33,321 nucleotides of DNA from a bacterium. GTDB lineage: Bacteria > Actinomycetota > Acidimicrobiia > Acidimicrobiales > Bin134. The notes beneath the pieces are model-generated. The model saw nothing but the letters and a program-made list of their open reading frames with translations, ran no database searches and was not told the DNA's origin. How positions within the stretch are numbered: the stretch's first letter is position 1; each line of letters starts with the position of its first letter. The stretch covers positions 1 to 33,321 of the forward strand of contig JAPPMA010000081.1 in NCBI GenBank assembly GCA_028819295.1, in the 5' to 3' direction. The translations under genes and the position numbers were made by a program. Below, piece after piece: positions 23,614 through 32,248 of the stretch.

Positions 23614-23943
23614 GAGTGCCCAGGATTCGACAACATCGACCAGAGCATCGCCAACACCGCCGCCACGAACTTCGGGAGCTACCCACATCGAGAGGAGTTC
23701 AACCTCTTCCTTTCGCTCCGTGTGAGCGCCCGAAGCTTGGCCGACCGGCTCCCCTTGGACGTACGCAACGAAGTTCGCAGCCACGTTGGAGAGTCTCGAC
23801 CTCCAGCGCTCCTCAAGGTCGCCACTGCCTGACCAGTCGTCCAACGAAGAACCGAAGGCTGCCGGAGCTTCTTCAAGAGCCCGTTGGCGAACCTCGCGCC
23901 AGATCCGCCAATCATCAGCAGTCACTCTTCGGATCTCCGGCAC
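23614..23943 (-). pseudogene. GNAT acetyltransferase, 3'-truncated
   Basis: The first 110 residues have GNAT order: I-R-R-V-T-A-D-D-W-R-I-W-R-E-V-R-Q-R-A-L at the start and L-L-S-M-W-V-A-P-E-V-R-G-G-G-V-G-D-A-L-V, the acetyl-CoA P-loop. After E-S-W-A-L (~23614) the frame enters the IS5-like remnant and ends at 23473 as nonsense. The substrate is unknown. The C-terminal beta strands are missing, so a folded enzyme is unlikely. Confidence 0.8.
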
Positions 23944-24272
23944 TCGCTTAGCTTCGCGTTAAATGGCAGCGGGCGCACCCAAGCCTGGTCTCCTTTGCGC
24001 TTACGAGGCGTTTGCCTCGGTCAACCGAACACCGCCGCGAGCGCCTGACGTGCTAGCCTTAGGCTTTACGTTGCACGAGAGTTCGGCAGGTGATCGCTGA
24101 AATGACGTCGAACGAGTCTGCGTCGTCCGAATCAGTCGCACAGACGTTAGCTCGGCCGACCTAGCCGCGCCGCTTGCCCGGCTCTCGCTTGAGCGCCGCA
24201 AGTGACGCGCACGCCGTACTTGACTCGCCATCCCACACGCTGCGCCAACGGATCTAGCGTAACGTGCGGCGG
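23944..24272. other. Intergenic region upstream of galM-like gene
   Basis: No gene found on either strand. The stretch is less GC-rich than the chromosome. TAGCGT (24256-24261) could be a -10 for the gene at 24273. No good -35 is at 17 bp. No terminator or RNA is seen. Confidence 0.5.
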
Positions 24273-25283
24273 ATGAGAGTCAGCCAAGAGACGGTGGGTC
24301 AGGTGGCCCCGAGCGGCACCGGATCGCCCGTCGATGTTCATGCCTTTCGCGTCACGGGCGCCTCGATCGGCGCCGAGCTCCTGACGTACGGGGCGACGCT
24401 CACCGAACTCCGACTACAAGACGCCGACGGGACGATGGTCAACACCGTCCTGCGATATCGGACTCTGGACGAGTACATCGATCCGGATCCGATCGCCTAC
24501 CTCGGTGCTACCACCGGACGGTTCTCCCGGTGCATCGCCGGAGCCGTGCTCCGCATCGACGACGATCAGTACGAACTCGATGCCAACGAATCGGGCCACC
24601 ACTTCCACGGAGGCTCCGGGGGGTTTCATTCCCGTGTCTGGACCGCGGACGCAGAGGCGCACGCGGATACCGCGACGGTGCTGATGACGTTGCAGAGCCC
24701 GGACGGTGATCAGGGCTACCCTGGAACACTTGACGTCGAGTTGGCCGTCACCGTCGGCAACGACCTCACGCTCCGCTTCGACTACACGGCCACAACTGAC
24801 ACCCCGACCATCGTCGATCTCACGAACCACGCCTTCTGGAACCTGGATGGAGGGCGGGCGATCGATCGTCACCATCTGGCCATCAACGCCGCGACCCGCC
24901 TCCCCGTCGATCCGACACTGCTTCCGTCGGGCCCGCCGGTACCTGTCGAGGGCGATCTCGACTATCGGACCGCTGCCGCTATCGGCACATCGAGACTCGA
25001 CCACTGCTTCGCGCTCGACGATCCCTCCTGGGCGGCGGTCCTCACCGCGCCGCGCACGGGACAATGGATGCGGGTCGAGACTGACCAACCGGGACTTCAG
25101 GTATACAGCGGCGATCACCTGAGCCCTAGCCGTTCAGGGTTGGCACTGCAGTGCGGGGCGTGGCCCGATGCGCCCAATCAGCCGAGCTACCCGCCGGCTC
25201 GGCTCGACCCAGGACAAGTTTACCGCCACACGACCGTCCACCAATTCGACGCAACAGGGATGCCCGACAACCTACACCCGTGA
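24273..25283 (+). CDS. Aldose 1-epimerase-like protein with altered catalytic Glu
   Basis: 336 aa from ATG 24273 (an upstream GTG at 24264 adds three codons). The fold signature is clear: G-R-F-S-R-C-I-A-G-A, H-F-H-G-G (His112), L-T-N-H-A-F-W-N-L (His186) and P-D-A-P-N-Q-P. GalM interconverts alpha and beta sugars using two His and one Glu. That Glu lies in the usual L-E-T/P-Q before f-P-D, but here the text is L-A-L-Q-C-G-A-W-P-D (Gln293). Either the base is lost or another residue substitutes, so sugar binding may remain without normal turnover. It is convergent with glnS, with 15 bp between stops. Confidence 0.85.
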   Translation: MRVSQETVGQVAPSGTGSPVDVHAFRVTGASIGAELLTYGATLTELRLQDADGTMVNTVLRYRTLDEYIDPDPIAYLGATTGRFSRCIAGAVLRIDDDQYELDANESGHHFHGGSGGFHSRVWTADAEAHADTATVLMTLQSPDGDQGYPGTLDVELAVTVGNDLTLRFDYTATTDTPTIVDLTNHAFWNLDGGRAIDRHHLAINAATRLPVDPTLLPSGPPVPVEGDLDYRTAAAIGTSRLDHCFALDDPSWAAVLTAPRTGQWMRVETDQPGLQVYSGDHLSPSRSGLALQCGAWPDAPNQPSYPPARLDPGQVYRHTTVHQFDATGMPDNLHP

Positions 25284-25298
25284 GTCATCACGCCGGAC

Positions 25299-26987
25299 TC
25301 ACGACTGTATCTGTGAGGCCTTTGCCTTGGCCTTCTGGATCGCCGCCCACTCATCCCTCAAGCCGGCCGTCTCGTGGAACACCGGACCATCGCCGACATC
25401 GCGGCTGAAGTATCCGACGCGCTCGAACTGAACAACATCGCCGGCCTCCACGTCCTCGAGCGCCGCCTCGAGCTTTGCGCCATACGTCCTGCGTGCGTCG
25501 AGGGCGATCTCGGGATCGTGCGCATCCGGAAGTGATTCGGGGAACAGCCGGTCATAGCGGTGAACGGTCCCGTCGACCGCAGCCGCACAGGAGACCCAAT
25601 GGATCGTCGCCTTCACCTTCCGACCGTCCGGGGCGTTGCCTCCCACGGTCGCCGGATCGTAGGTCGCGTGTACCTCGACCACTTGGCCGTCCTCGTCAAC
25701 GACGTGATCGACAGCCGTCACGAAGTAGGCGTATCGCAACCTAACCTCGCGCCCAGGAGTGAGCCGGTAGTACTTGGGCTCGGCTTGAGCGCGATAGTCA
25801 TCGCGCTCGATCCAGAGGACACCGTCGAAGGGCACCGAGCGGACGCCCGCGTCGGGATCCTCGGGATTGTTGATGGCGTCGACCATCTCCACGACCCCGT
25901 TACCCTCGTCGTCGACAGGCCAGTTCGTGATGATCAGCTTGATCGGATCCAGTACCGCGGCACGACGGAGCGCATAACGGTTGTGCTGACGCCGAACAAA
26001 GGACTCGAGCAGCTCGATCTCGACCACACTGTTGGTCTTGGCGACCCCGACGTGCCGCACGAGCTCGACGATCGCCTCGGCGGGGAAGCCCCGGCGGCGA
26101 GCGGCGCGCAGTGTCGGCATCTGCGGGTCGTCCCAACCGTCGACCATTCCGTTGGCCACTAATCGTCGCAACACCCGCTTTGACATGACGGTGTGGGTGA
26201 AGTTGAGTCGCGCGAACTCGATTTGCTCAGGCCTTGGGTGATCGACACCGGTCGCGTCGAGCAGCCAGTTATAGAGCGGACGGTGGTCCTCGAACTCGAG
26301 CGTGCACAACGAATGGGAGATGCCCTCGATCGCATCGGACAGGCCGTGAGCCCAGTCGTAGGTCGGGTAGATGCACCACATGTCGCCCGTGCGCTGATGG
26401 TGTGAGTGTCGAATCCGGTACAGCACCGGATCCCGCATGGTCATGACCTCATGGGCCATGTCCACCTTCGCCCGCAGCACGGCTTGACCGTCGGCGAGTT
26501 CTGCCGCTCGCATCGTCTGCAGGAGCGCGAGGTTCTCCTCTGGTGCCCGGTCTCGGAATGGACTGTCGACACCTGGCTTGCCGAAGCTGCCGCGCTGAGC
26601 GGAGATGATCTCGGCCGGTTGCTCGTCGACGTAGGCCATACCCCGGCTCACGAGCTGCTCGGCCCACTCATACAGCTGATCGAAGTAGTCGGATGCAAAC
26701 AGGACCGCATCCGGCTCGAATCCGAGCCATCGGACATCCTCGACGATCGCGTCGACGAACTCCTGGTCCTCGGCGTCGGGATTGGTGTCATCGAAGCGGA
26801 GGTTGCACGTACCGCCGTGCTCGCGGGCGATGTCGAAGTTGAGGACGATCGCCTTGGCGTGGCCCAGGTGGAGATAACCGTTCGGCTCGGGTGGGAAGCG
26901 CGTGCGGATCTCCGTCGCACGGCCCGAGGCTTTGTCGTCGAGCACCTTCGCTCGGATGAAATCGGCGGATCTGGCAGCGTGGGACAT
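25299..26987 (-). CDS. glnS: Glutaminyl-tRNA synthetase
   Basis: 562 aa. Class I motif F-P-P-E-P-N-G-Y-L-H-L-G-H-A-K (HLGH at 40-43) and the GlnRS form of KMSKS, V-M-S-K-R (267-271), are intact. The tRNA acceptor-binding segment, L-R-F-D-D-T-N-P-D-A-E, and the anticodon-binding beta-barrels (G-R-E-V-R-L-R-Y-A-Y, F-E-R-V-G-Y-F) are also present. It charges tRNA-Gln directly. Most actinobacteria make Gln-tRNA by GluRS plus GatCAB, so a GlnRS here is unusual. AAAGG lies 6 nt before the ATG. It is 173 nt downstream of the ileS-like gene and on the same strand. Confidence 0.95.
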   Translation of the reverse strand: MSHAARSADFIRAKVLDDKASGRATEIRTRFPPEPNGYLHLGHAKAIVLNFDIAREHGGTCNLRFDDTNPDAEDQEFVDAIVEDVRWLGFEPDAVLFASDYFDQLYEWAEQLVSRGMAYVDEQPAEIISAQRGSFGKPGVDSPFRDRAPEENLALLQTMRAAELADGQAVLRAKVDMAHEVMTMRDPVLYRIRHSHHQRTGDMWCIYPTYDWAHGLSDAIEGISHSLCTLEFEDHRPLYNWLLDATGVDHPRPEQIEFARLNFTHTVMSKRVLRRLVANGMVDGWDDPQMPTLRAARRRGFPAEAIVELVRHVGVAKTNSVVEIELLESFVRRQHNRYALRRAAVLDPIKLIITNWPVDDEGNGVVEMVDAINNPEDPDAGVRSVPFDGVLWIERDDYRAQAEPKYYRLTPGREVRLRYAYFVTAVDHVVDEDGQVVEVHATYDPATVGGNAPDGRKVKATIHWVSCAAAVDGTVHRYDRLFPESLPDAHDPEIALDARRTYGAKLEAALEDVEAGDVVQFERVGYFSRDVGDGPVFHETAGLRDEWAAIQKAKAKASQIQS

Positions 26988-27160
26988 CGTTTGCCTTTCA
27001 GCTCACAGTGTTGGTTGGATTCGGTAGGCGACACCGGACGATCACTTGCAGGCTAGAGGCTCCCGATCGGATCGCCCGAGGGTTGGCGCTGGCCCTTCGT
27101 GGGTCGTCTGCGGATGGGAGGCCGGATGCGTCCGTGCGAGCGGCCACATGCCCCACCGAC

Positions 27161-30100
27161 CTAGCCAGATGTCGGAGCCTCAACCGGCCGAATGATCGTG
27201 TCATCCGAGGAGGCGAGATCGACCGACTCAGCGAGGGTTTCGGCACCGATCCACTCCCGGTGCGGTAGAAGCGATCCGTCGGACTGCGGGAGGGACAGTG
27301 CGATGCGCTGGGTGATCTTGAGACCCATGTCCTTGCGCATCCCGTTGACCCGATGGATAGTGTCGTAGACCCGCGCCTCTAGGAGGAGCTCGTCATCGAG
27401 TTCGGTGTCGATGGCGACCGTGATCCCATCGGCAGACGCAACCGCGAGGTTATCGCCGACGATCCGGTCGATCTGGACCTCCTCAGGCGTGAGCACGTAC
27501 CCGCCGACCTCGAACGAGCCGTCCGCCAACGCTGCGAACTCCCCGCTTGCCAGCAGGTCCTTGATCTTGGGTAGGTCTGAGCCGACCCGCGGACCGAGCG
27601 CACGGAAGTTCGGTCGGACAACTAGCTCGGTTCCCTCGACACCGGCGAACTTGACCTGCTTTATTCGGAGTTCGGATGCGATGAGATTGGCGTGCGCGGC
27701 AGCCTGGTCTGCTCCCTCCACCGTCATGGAGCGAAGCGGTTGCCGGGTTCGCAGCTGCTTGGATTCGCGCACTTGGCGACCGAGCTCCACGACCCGTCGG
27801 GTCGTCGCCATCGAGGCGATGAGGTTCGAGTCCACTGGTCGCTGCTCCGGCCAGCCGCTGAGGAAGACCGAGGAGGGTGCTTCCGGGCTGACCGGCCGCA
27901 CGAGCCGTTGCCAAAGGTGTTCGGTAACGAAGGGCACGATCGGTGCCACGACCCGTAGCGACTGCGCGAGGCAGGTCCACAGCACTTGGAGCGCCGCAGG
28001 ATCGCCGTCCCAGAATCGCCGGCGCGACAGGCGGATGTACCAGTTCGAAAGGTCGTCGACATAGTCCTCGAATGCTCGGAGGACGTCGACGGTCAGGAAC
28101 TCATCGTACGCGGCGGTCGTTTCGGCGACGAGTTGGTCGGTGCGGATCAGGATCCATCGGTCGAGCGTCTCGACCTGCCGGAACGCCTCGACTGACCCCG
28201 CGGACTCCGACAACGACCGTAGATCCGGCGTGAATCCCTCGATCGAAGCGTACCGAACAAAGAACGCCGCCGAGTTCCACCAGGTCAGCAGCTTGCGGCG
28301 GATCTCATTTCCGGGGCCGAACCCGAACAGCAGATTCTGGTGCGGCGGTTGCGCGCAGTACTGCCACCGCATCACGTCGGCACCCATCTCGGCGAAGGCC
28401 TCCTCGGCGCTGATGGCGTTGCCCCAGGAGCCGTGCATCTCCCTGCCCGTCTCGTCGAGCATCTTCTCATAGGAGAGCACGGTCTTGAACGGCGCGACGC
28501 CGGTCAACGTCACCGACATGAACAGCTGGGCGTAGAACCAGAGCCTGATCTGCTCACGCATCTCGGACACCCAGTCGGCAGGGAACCACTCCTCCCAGAA
28601 GTCCTGATCGGGGAGGTCGGCATCGGTGAGTCCACGAGCCGCGCCTGTGCCGTACCCACCGTCGAGCCAGGAGAGGTTCTCCCAACCGAGAGTCGAGAAC
28701 GGGACGATGCCGGCGTCGAGCCAGACGTCGCCGACCTCGAGCACGCGGCTCACCGGTTTGCCGCACGCCTCGCAGCTGATCCGAACATCGTCGATCCACG
28801 GTCGACGCAGCTCCTCGAGATCATCGAGTGGATCCACCGTACGCTGGGCGAGGTCGTCCTTCGATCGGACGACGGTGACGTGTCCACACTTACACGGATA
28901 GAACGGCAACGGGAGGCCGTAATAGCGGCGCCGGGAGATGTTCCAGTCGCCCATGTTGACAAGCCAGTCGTCCATCCGCTTGCCCATGTATTCGGGCACC
29001 CAGGTGACGCTGCGATTGGCGGTCCGCATCTGCTCGCGGATGTCGGTGACCGAGATGAACCAGTCATCGGACAGCCTGAAGATCAGTGGCGTGTGACACC
29101 GCCAACACTCGGGAAACCGGTGGTGGATCGTTCCGGCGGAGACCAGAAGGTCCCGATTGCGAAGATCCTCGAGGATGTCGGGCGCGACCTCCGATGTGGC
29201 CCGTCCAGCGAGCCACCCGAACGACGGGTAGTAACGGCCGGCTTCGTCCACCGGCGAGATCGCCGGGAGGTTCTCTACCAGGCTCAGGTCGAAGTCCTCC
29301 GTGCCGCAGCCCGGAGCGATGTGGACGATGCCGGTGCCTCCGTCCACGGCGACCTCGTCCCAGAGTACCACCCGATGCTCGATCCCCGCTCCCGGGCCGA
29401 GTTCGTCGAAGGGCCCGTGGTAGCGCCACCCCGCGAGATCTCGTCCGAGCAGCGCGCTGTCAGGCACCGGCTGCTCGCCGTCGGCCTCCGGATCGGAGAC
29501 CCAGATCCGCCAGTCACCGTCGCTGGTCGGTGCATACGTCGCGTCGGGGTTGATGGCGGCTGCGACATTGGCCGGAAGGGTCCACGGTGTCGTCGTCCAG
29601 ATGACGATCGACTCGCCCGGCCGGTCGACCAACGGGAACCGGACTTCGATCGCCGGGTCCTCCCGGTCGACATAGCTGCCCACCAACTCGTGCGCCGACA
29701 GCGACGTGCCGCAACGGGGGCACCACTCGGTGGCGCGATGGCCTTGGTACAGCCAGCCGTTATCGTGAACGCGTTCGAGGAAGCGCCAGATGTACTCAAT
29801 GTTCGTATCGGAGAACGTGAAGTAACTCCGGTCCCAGTCCATCCACTGCCCGAGCCGGATCGAGCCCTCGGTCAGCTGTCGAGACGACCGCTCGACCACC
29901 TCGCGACATCGGCGTGCGAACTCTGCGAGTCCGTACGCCTCGACATCGGTCTTGGAGTTCAGGCCGAGCGACTGCTCGACACCGACCTCGATCCACAGCC
30001 CCTGGCAGTCGAACCCGTTCTGGTACCGCTGGTGGTAGCCGCACATCGCCTTGTAGCGCTGGAAGACGTCCTTGAGCGTGCGGCCCCATGCGGTGTGGAC

Positions 30101-30253
30101 ACCGAGGGACTTGTTCGCCGTCACCGGCCCATCGACGAAGCTGAACCGCGGGCCCTCGGTGTTGGCCGCGCGAACCTGCTCGAACGTGGCTTCGCGCTCC
30201 CACTGTTCGAGGATCTGGAGCTCGAGGGCGGGATGATCGGGCTTGTCCGGCAT
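27161..30253 (-). CDS. Isoleucyl-tRNA synthetase-like paralogue with degenerate HIGH and KMSKS
   Basis: 1030 aa. The overall architecture is IleRS: Rossmann halves, the editing domain with W-T-T-T-P-W-T-L-P-A-N and H-I-A-P-G-C-G-T-E-D, several C-x-x-C zinc knuckles (W-C-P-R-C, C-W-R-C, P-C-K-C, C-E-A-C), anticodon domain and a long C-terminal extension. But the HIGH site reads G-V-H-T (51-54, in N-K-S-L-G-V-H-T-A-W-G-R) and KMSKS reads E-M-H-G-S (605-609), while the G-W-F region has Q-I-R-L-W-F. ATP activation in the usual way is doubtful. The reading frame is otherwise intact and well conserved-looking, so it is maintained. Possible roles are a divergent synthetase, editing factor or regulator. 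The ATG at 30253 precedes P-D-K-P-D-H-P-A-L-E, a normal IleRS beginning. TACGCT at 15 nt upstream may be the -10. No T-box leader. Confidence 0.85.
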   Translation of the reverse strand: MPDKPDHPALELQILEQWEREATFEQVRAANTEGPRFSFVDGPVTANKSLGVHTAWGRTLKDVFQRYKAMCGYHQRYQNGFDCQGLWIEVGVEQSLGLNSKTDVEAYGLAEFARRCREVVERSSRQLTEGSIRLGQWMDWDRSYFTFSDTNIEYIWRFLERVHDNGWLYQGHRATEWCPRCGTSLSAHELVGSYVDREDPAIEVRFPLVDRPGESIVIWTTTPWTLPANVAAAINPDATYAPTSDGDWRIWVSDPEADGEQPVPDSALLGRDLAGWRYHGPFDELGPGAGIEHRVVLWDEVAVDGGTGIVHIAPGCGTEDFDLSLVENLPAISPVDEAGRYYPSFGWLAGRATSEVAPDILEDLRNRDLLVSAGTIHHRFPECWRCHTPLIFRLSDDWFISVTDIREQMRTANRSVTWVPEYMGKRMDDWLVNMGDWNISRRRYYGLPLPFYPCKCGHVTVVRSKDDLAQRTVDPLDDLEELRRPWIDDVRISCEACGKPVSRVLEVGDVWLDAGIVPFSTLGWENLSWLDGGYGTGAARGLTDADLPDQDFWEEWFPADWVSEMREQIRLWFYAQLFMSVTLTGVAPFKTVLSYEKMLDETGREMHGSWGNAISAEEAFAEMGADVMRWQYCAQPPHQNLLFGFGPGNEIRRKLLTWWNSAAFFVRYASIEGFTPDLRSLSESAGSVEAFRQVETLDRWILIRTDQLVAETTAAYDEFLTVDVLRAFEDYVDDLSNWYIRLSRRRFWDGDPAALQVLWTCLAQSLRVVAPIVPFVTEHLWQRLVRPVSPEAPSSVFLSGWPEQRPVDSNLIASMATTRRVVELGRQVRESKQLRTRQPLRSMTVEGADQAAAHANLIASELRIKQVKFAGVEGTELVVRPNFRALGPRVGSDLPKIKDLLASGEFAALADGSFEVGGYVLTPEEVQIDRIVGDNLAVASADGITVAIDTELDDELLLEARVYDTIHRVNGMRKDMGLKITQRIALSLPQSDGSLLPHREWIGAETLAESVDLASSDDTIIRPVEAPTSG

Positions 30254-30440
30254 CGGGCTGAACACCGGGTGGAGCGTAGCAGCCAGCCCGGCTGATCCGT
30301 CCGCATCCAGACCCCGATGGCCCGGTCGGCCAGGCCCGTGGAGCCGCCGCCCACCAGGCCAAAGAGTCGGGCCGATTCCCTCAAATAGGGTGCCCGTGGC
30401 CCACACAGACGACCTCGGATCACGCGATACGATCGCCGCT

Positions 30441-30905
30441 ATGGATGACCAATCGAACCTCCGCATCGGCGTCTATGCGCCGCAGGTCGACGTTGCGGCA
30501 GACGTCTACGTGGGACTTGCCGAACGAGCAGAAGCGGTCGGCGTCAACGTCTTCTATACGTTTGATCACATCCGGCCGCCCGATGGCAATCAGGACACCG
30601 CGTGTCTCGACGGACTCGCACTCACCGCGGCAGTCGCGGCCCGCACGACTCGGATGCATGTCGGCTCCCTCGTTCTCGCCACGCCGTATCGCCACCCGAC
30701 GTTGATCGCCCAGTACGCCGCAACGTTGCACAGCCTGACTGGCGGTCGATTCGAACTCGGTCTCGGGGCGGGTGGCGGAGATCTCGCCGTCGCCCAGGGC
30801 GATCTCCGCTTTCCCGAACGCACGAGCCGACGCATCGCGGATCTCGACGAATACTGCACAGTGGTCCGAGGTCTCTTCGACAGCGAGACGACGTCATTCG
30901 CGGGC
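30441..30905 (+). pseudogene. LLM-class flavin-dependent oxidoreductase, 3'-truncated
   Basis: The first ~155 residues are a luciferase-like monooxygenase: I-G-V-Y-A-P-Q, V-F-Y-T-F-D-H-I-R, T-T-R-M-H-V-G-S-L-V-L, P-Y-R-H-P-T-L-I-A-Q-Y-A-A-T-L, and G-R-F-E-L-G-L-G-A-G. Family members use F420 or FMN. After S-E-T-T-S-F-A-G (30903) the frame runs into antisense of the integrase, making a fused 267-aa ORF to 31244. The flavin-binding second half is gone. It is divergent from the ileS-like gene (187 bp). Confidence 0.88.
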
Positions 30906-31652
30906 TGCGAAGTCGATCTCGTCCCATGTCGCGTTGCGGGCCTCACCGGAGCGGGCCGCGGTCAACACCACGAACCGCAGACACAGCTTGGCCGACGAAG
31001 ACGCGCCGGACGCCTCCACTACCGCGAGCGCATCTGCCACATCTGTGTAGGCCAGCGAGCGGAAATGGGACTTGACGCGCGGCATGGGCGGCAGGGCCCC
31101 GTCGATAACCTCGCCGGCCATGTTGAAAGTGACGTAGCCATGCGCCTGGCACCATCTCAGCACCGTGCGGATTCTTTGGCGGACTTTGCGGGCCGTCTCG
31201 GTGCGCGTCGCCCACATTGGCTCCACGCACCTAAGCACGTCTGACTGGGAGATGCGGTCCACCGCCAGATCACCGATGATGGGGAACGCGTGGTTCTCCA
31301 GCGACGCCCACCACAGCCTCGCGGTCCGGTCGCTGCGCCACCTGGCCCGGTTCGCATCCAACACCTTCTTCGCAGCCTCGCGGAACGTCGGCACGTCGCC
31401 CCGGCGCTTGTCGGCCAAAGGATCGCGACCGCTTGCCGCCGCGGCGCGGTGCTCGAACGCCTTTGCGCGGGCGTCGGCCAAGCTCACCTCGGGCCAGCCT
31501 CCCAACCCGATCTCGCGGCGGCGCCCGTCCACAGTGAGGCGCAGAACCCAGCATCTCGACCCGGATTCGTACACTCTCAGAAATAATCCCTGGCCGTCCT
31601 GGTGCTTTCCCACACCGGCGTTCTTGACCTTCGCGGCGGTCAATTGCGGCAT
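30894..31652 (-). pseudogene. P4-type tyrosine integrase, C-terminally truncated
   Basis: The N-terminal arm-binding domain (M-P-Q-L-T-A-A-K-V-K-N-A-G, D-G-Q-G-L-F-L-R-V) and core-binding domain are complete. The catalytic domain begins with L-T-A-A-R-S-G-E-A-R-N-A-T-W-D-E-I-D (first catalytic Arg) and then stops at 30896, where the LLM gene fragment lies on the other strand. His-x-x-Arg and Tyr are missing, so the protein cannot recombine DNA. The ATG at 31652 is preferred; a GTG at 31676 sits in the arm-type motif. It lies 150 bp from tRNA-Arg, as expected for the integrase of an element inserted there. Confidence 0.92.
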
Positions 31653-31656
31653 CCCA

Positions 31657-31676
31657 TCCCCCAATTTATCCCCCAC
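31657..31676. repeat. Right arm-type integrase motif (candidate)
   Basis: TCCCCCAATTTATCCCCCAC matches 19459-19478 except for two bases. It lies just upstream of the integrase ATG, so integrase binding here could also repress its own gene. Confidence 0.5.
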
Positions 31677-31800
31677 TCTTTCGGGGATAGCTCGAACGAT
31701 ACTGGGAACAGTCTACTACCGGCTACTGACATAAACGGTCGTTACGCTGGGGAAATGGGGAACAACACAGACCCACTGGCAACAACAGAAAACTGTCGGC

Positions 31801-31822
31801 AGCGCCCACGGCAGGATTCGAA
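31801..31822 (-). repeat. Right attachment site within tRNA-Arg
   Basis: The right copy of the 22-bp direct repeat shared with 19384-19405. It covers the tRNA 3' end, so integration kept the tRNA intact. Confidence 0.8.
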
Positions 31823-31877
31823 CCTGCGACCTTGGACTTAGGAGGTCCCTGCTCTGTCCTGACTGAGCTACGTGGGC
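31803..31877 (-). tRNA. tRNA-Arg (anticodon CCT)
   Basis: The cloverleaf is complete: acceptor GCCCACG/CGTGGGC, D-stem GCTC/GAGC, anticodon loop CTCCTAA (anticodon CCT, reading AGG), T-arm GCAGG-TTCGAAT-CCTGC. One weak point is the first anticodon-stem pair, G-A. CCA is not encoded. Rare-codon tRNA-Arg genes are common targets of integrases. Confidence 0.93.
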
Positions 31878-32248
31878 GGGGGTGCGCGAATTGCTAGGTG
31901 GCGAATTCTAGGTGGGCAACAGGGGTTTGGGGTGATGGGTTATGGCGCCAAGTGCTGGTGGACGGCGTCGAGAATTGAGATGACCTCGCATCGGCCTTGG
32001 GGGAGGGTGATGGAGGTGTGGGTGTTGGGGTCGCGAGCGATGAGAAGGGTAGCCATGCCCAGGTCTAGGAATGAGCGTCTTTGCGTGAACAGTCATAGAA
32101 AAAACTGAAATTAGGTTAGGCGCAATAGCCTGACCGGAAGGGTGGCTCGGCCCACCCGGTCCGGTCCTTCAACCTTGTACTCGGCACCGGACCGGGATCG
32201 GGCCGAGTCCACCCTACCCCATCGATGCTGGGCCTTCTACCCTGGCTT
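31878..32248. other. Non-coding region between tRNA-Arg and xsc
   Basis: No convincing gene. A 38-codon minus-strand frame (32056-31940; M-A-T-L-L-I-A-R-D-P, ending H-Q-H-L-A-P) looks protein-like but is too short to call. A run of six A's at 32099-32104 and the long hairpin 32139-32215 follow. GC falls around 32060-32130. Confidence 0.4.
32139..32215 (-). terminator. Long hairpin at the 3' end of xsc
   Basis: AGGGTGG + CTCGGCCC + CCCGGTCCGG (32139-32164) pairs with 32187-32215, about 25 bp with small bulges and a 22-nt loop. It starts 34 bases after the xsc stop in the direction of transcription. A U-run on the minus strand lies ~35 nt further on, so it is an atypical terminator or an mRNA-protecting stem. 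Confidence 0.6.

Noticed and set aside
23836-23960. Integron attC site beside the GNAT gene (RYYYAAC ... GTTRRRY)
   Set aside because: Core-like heptamers occur but one lies inside the GNAT coding region and no paired inner boxes fold.
28340-30295. 651-codon plus-strand frame
   Set aside because: Antisense shadow of the ileS-like gene produced by high GC; no domain is recognisable.
30254-30440. T-box leader for the ileS-like gene
   Set aside because: No T-box sequence or specifier stem; the region to the divergent LLM start is short.
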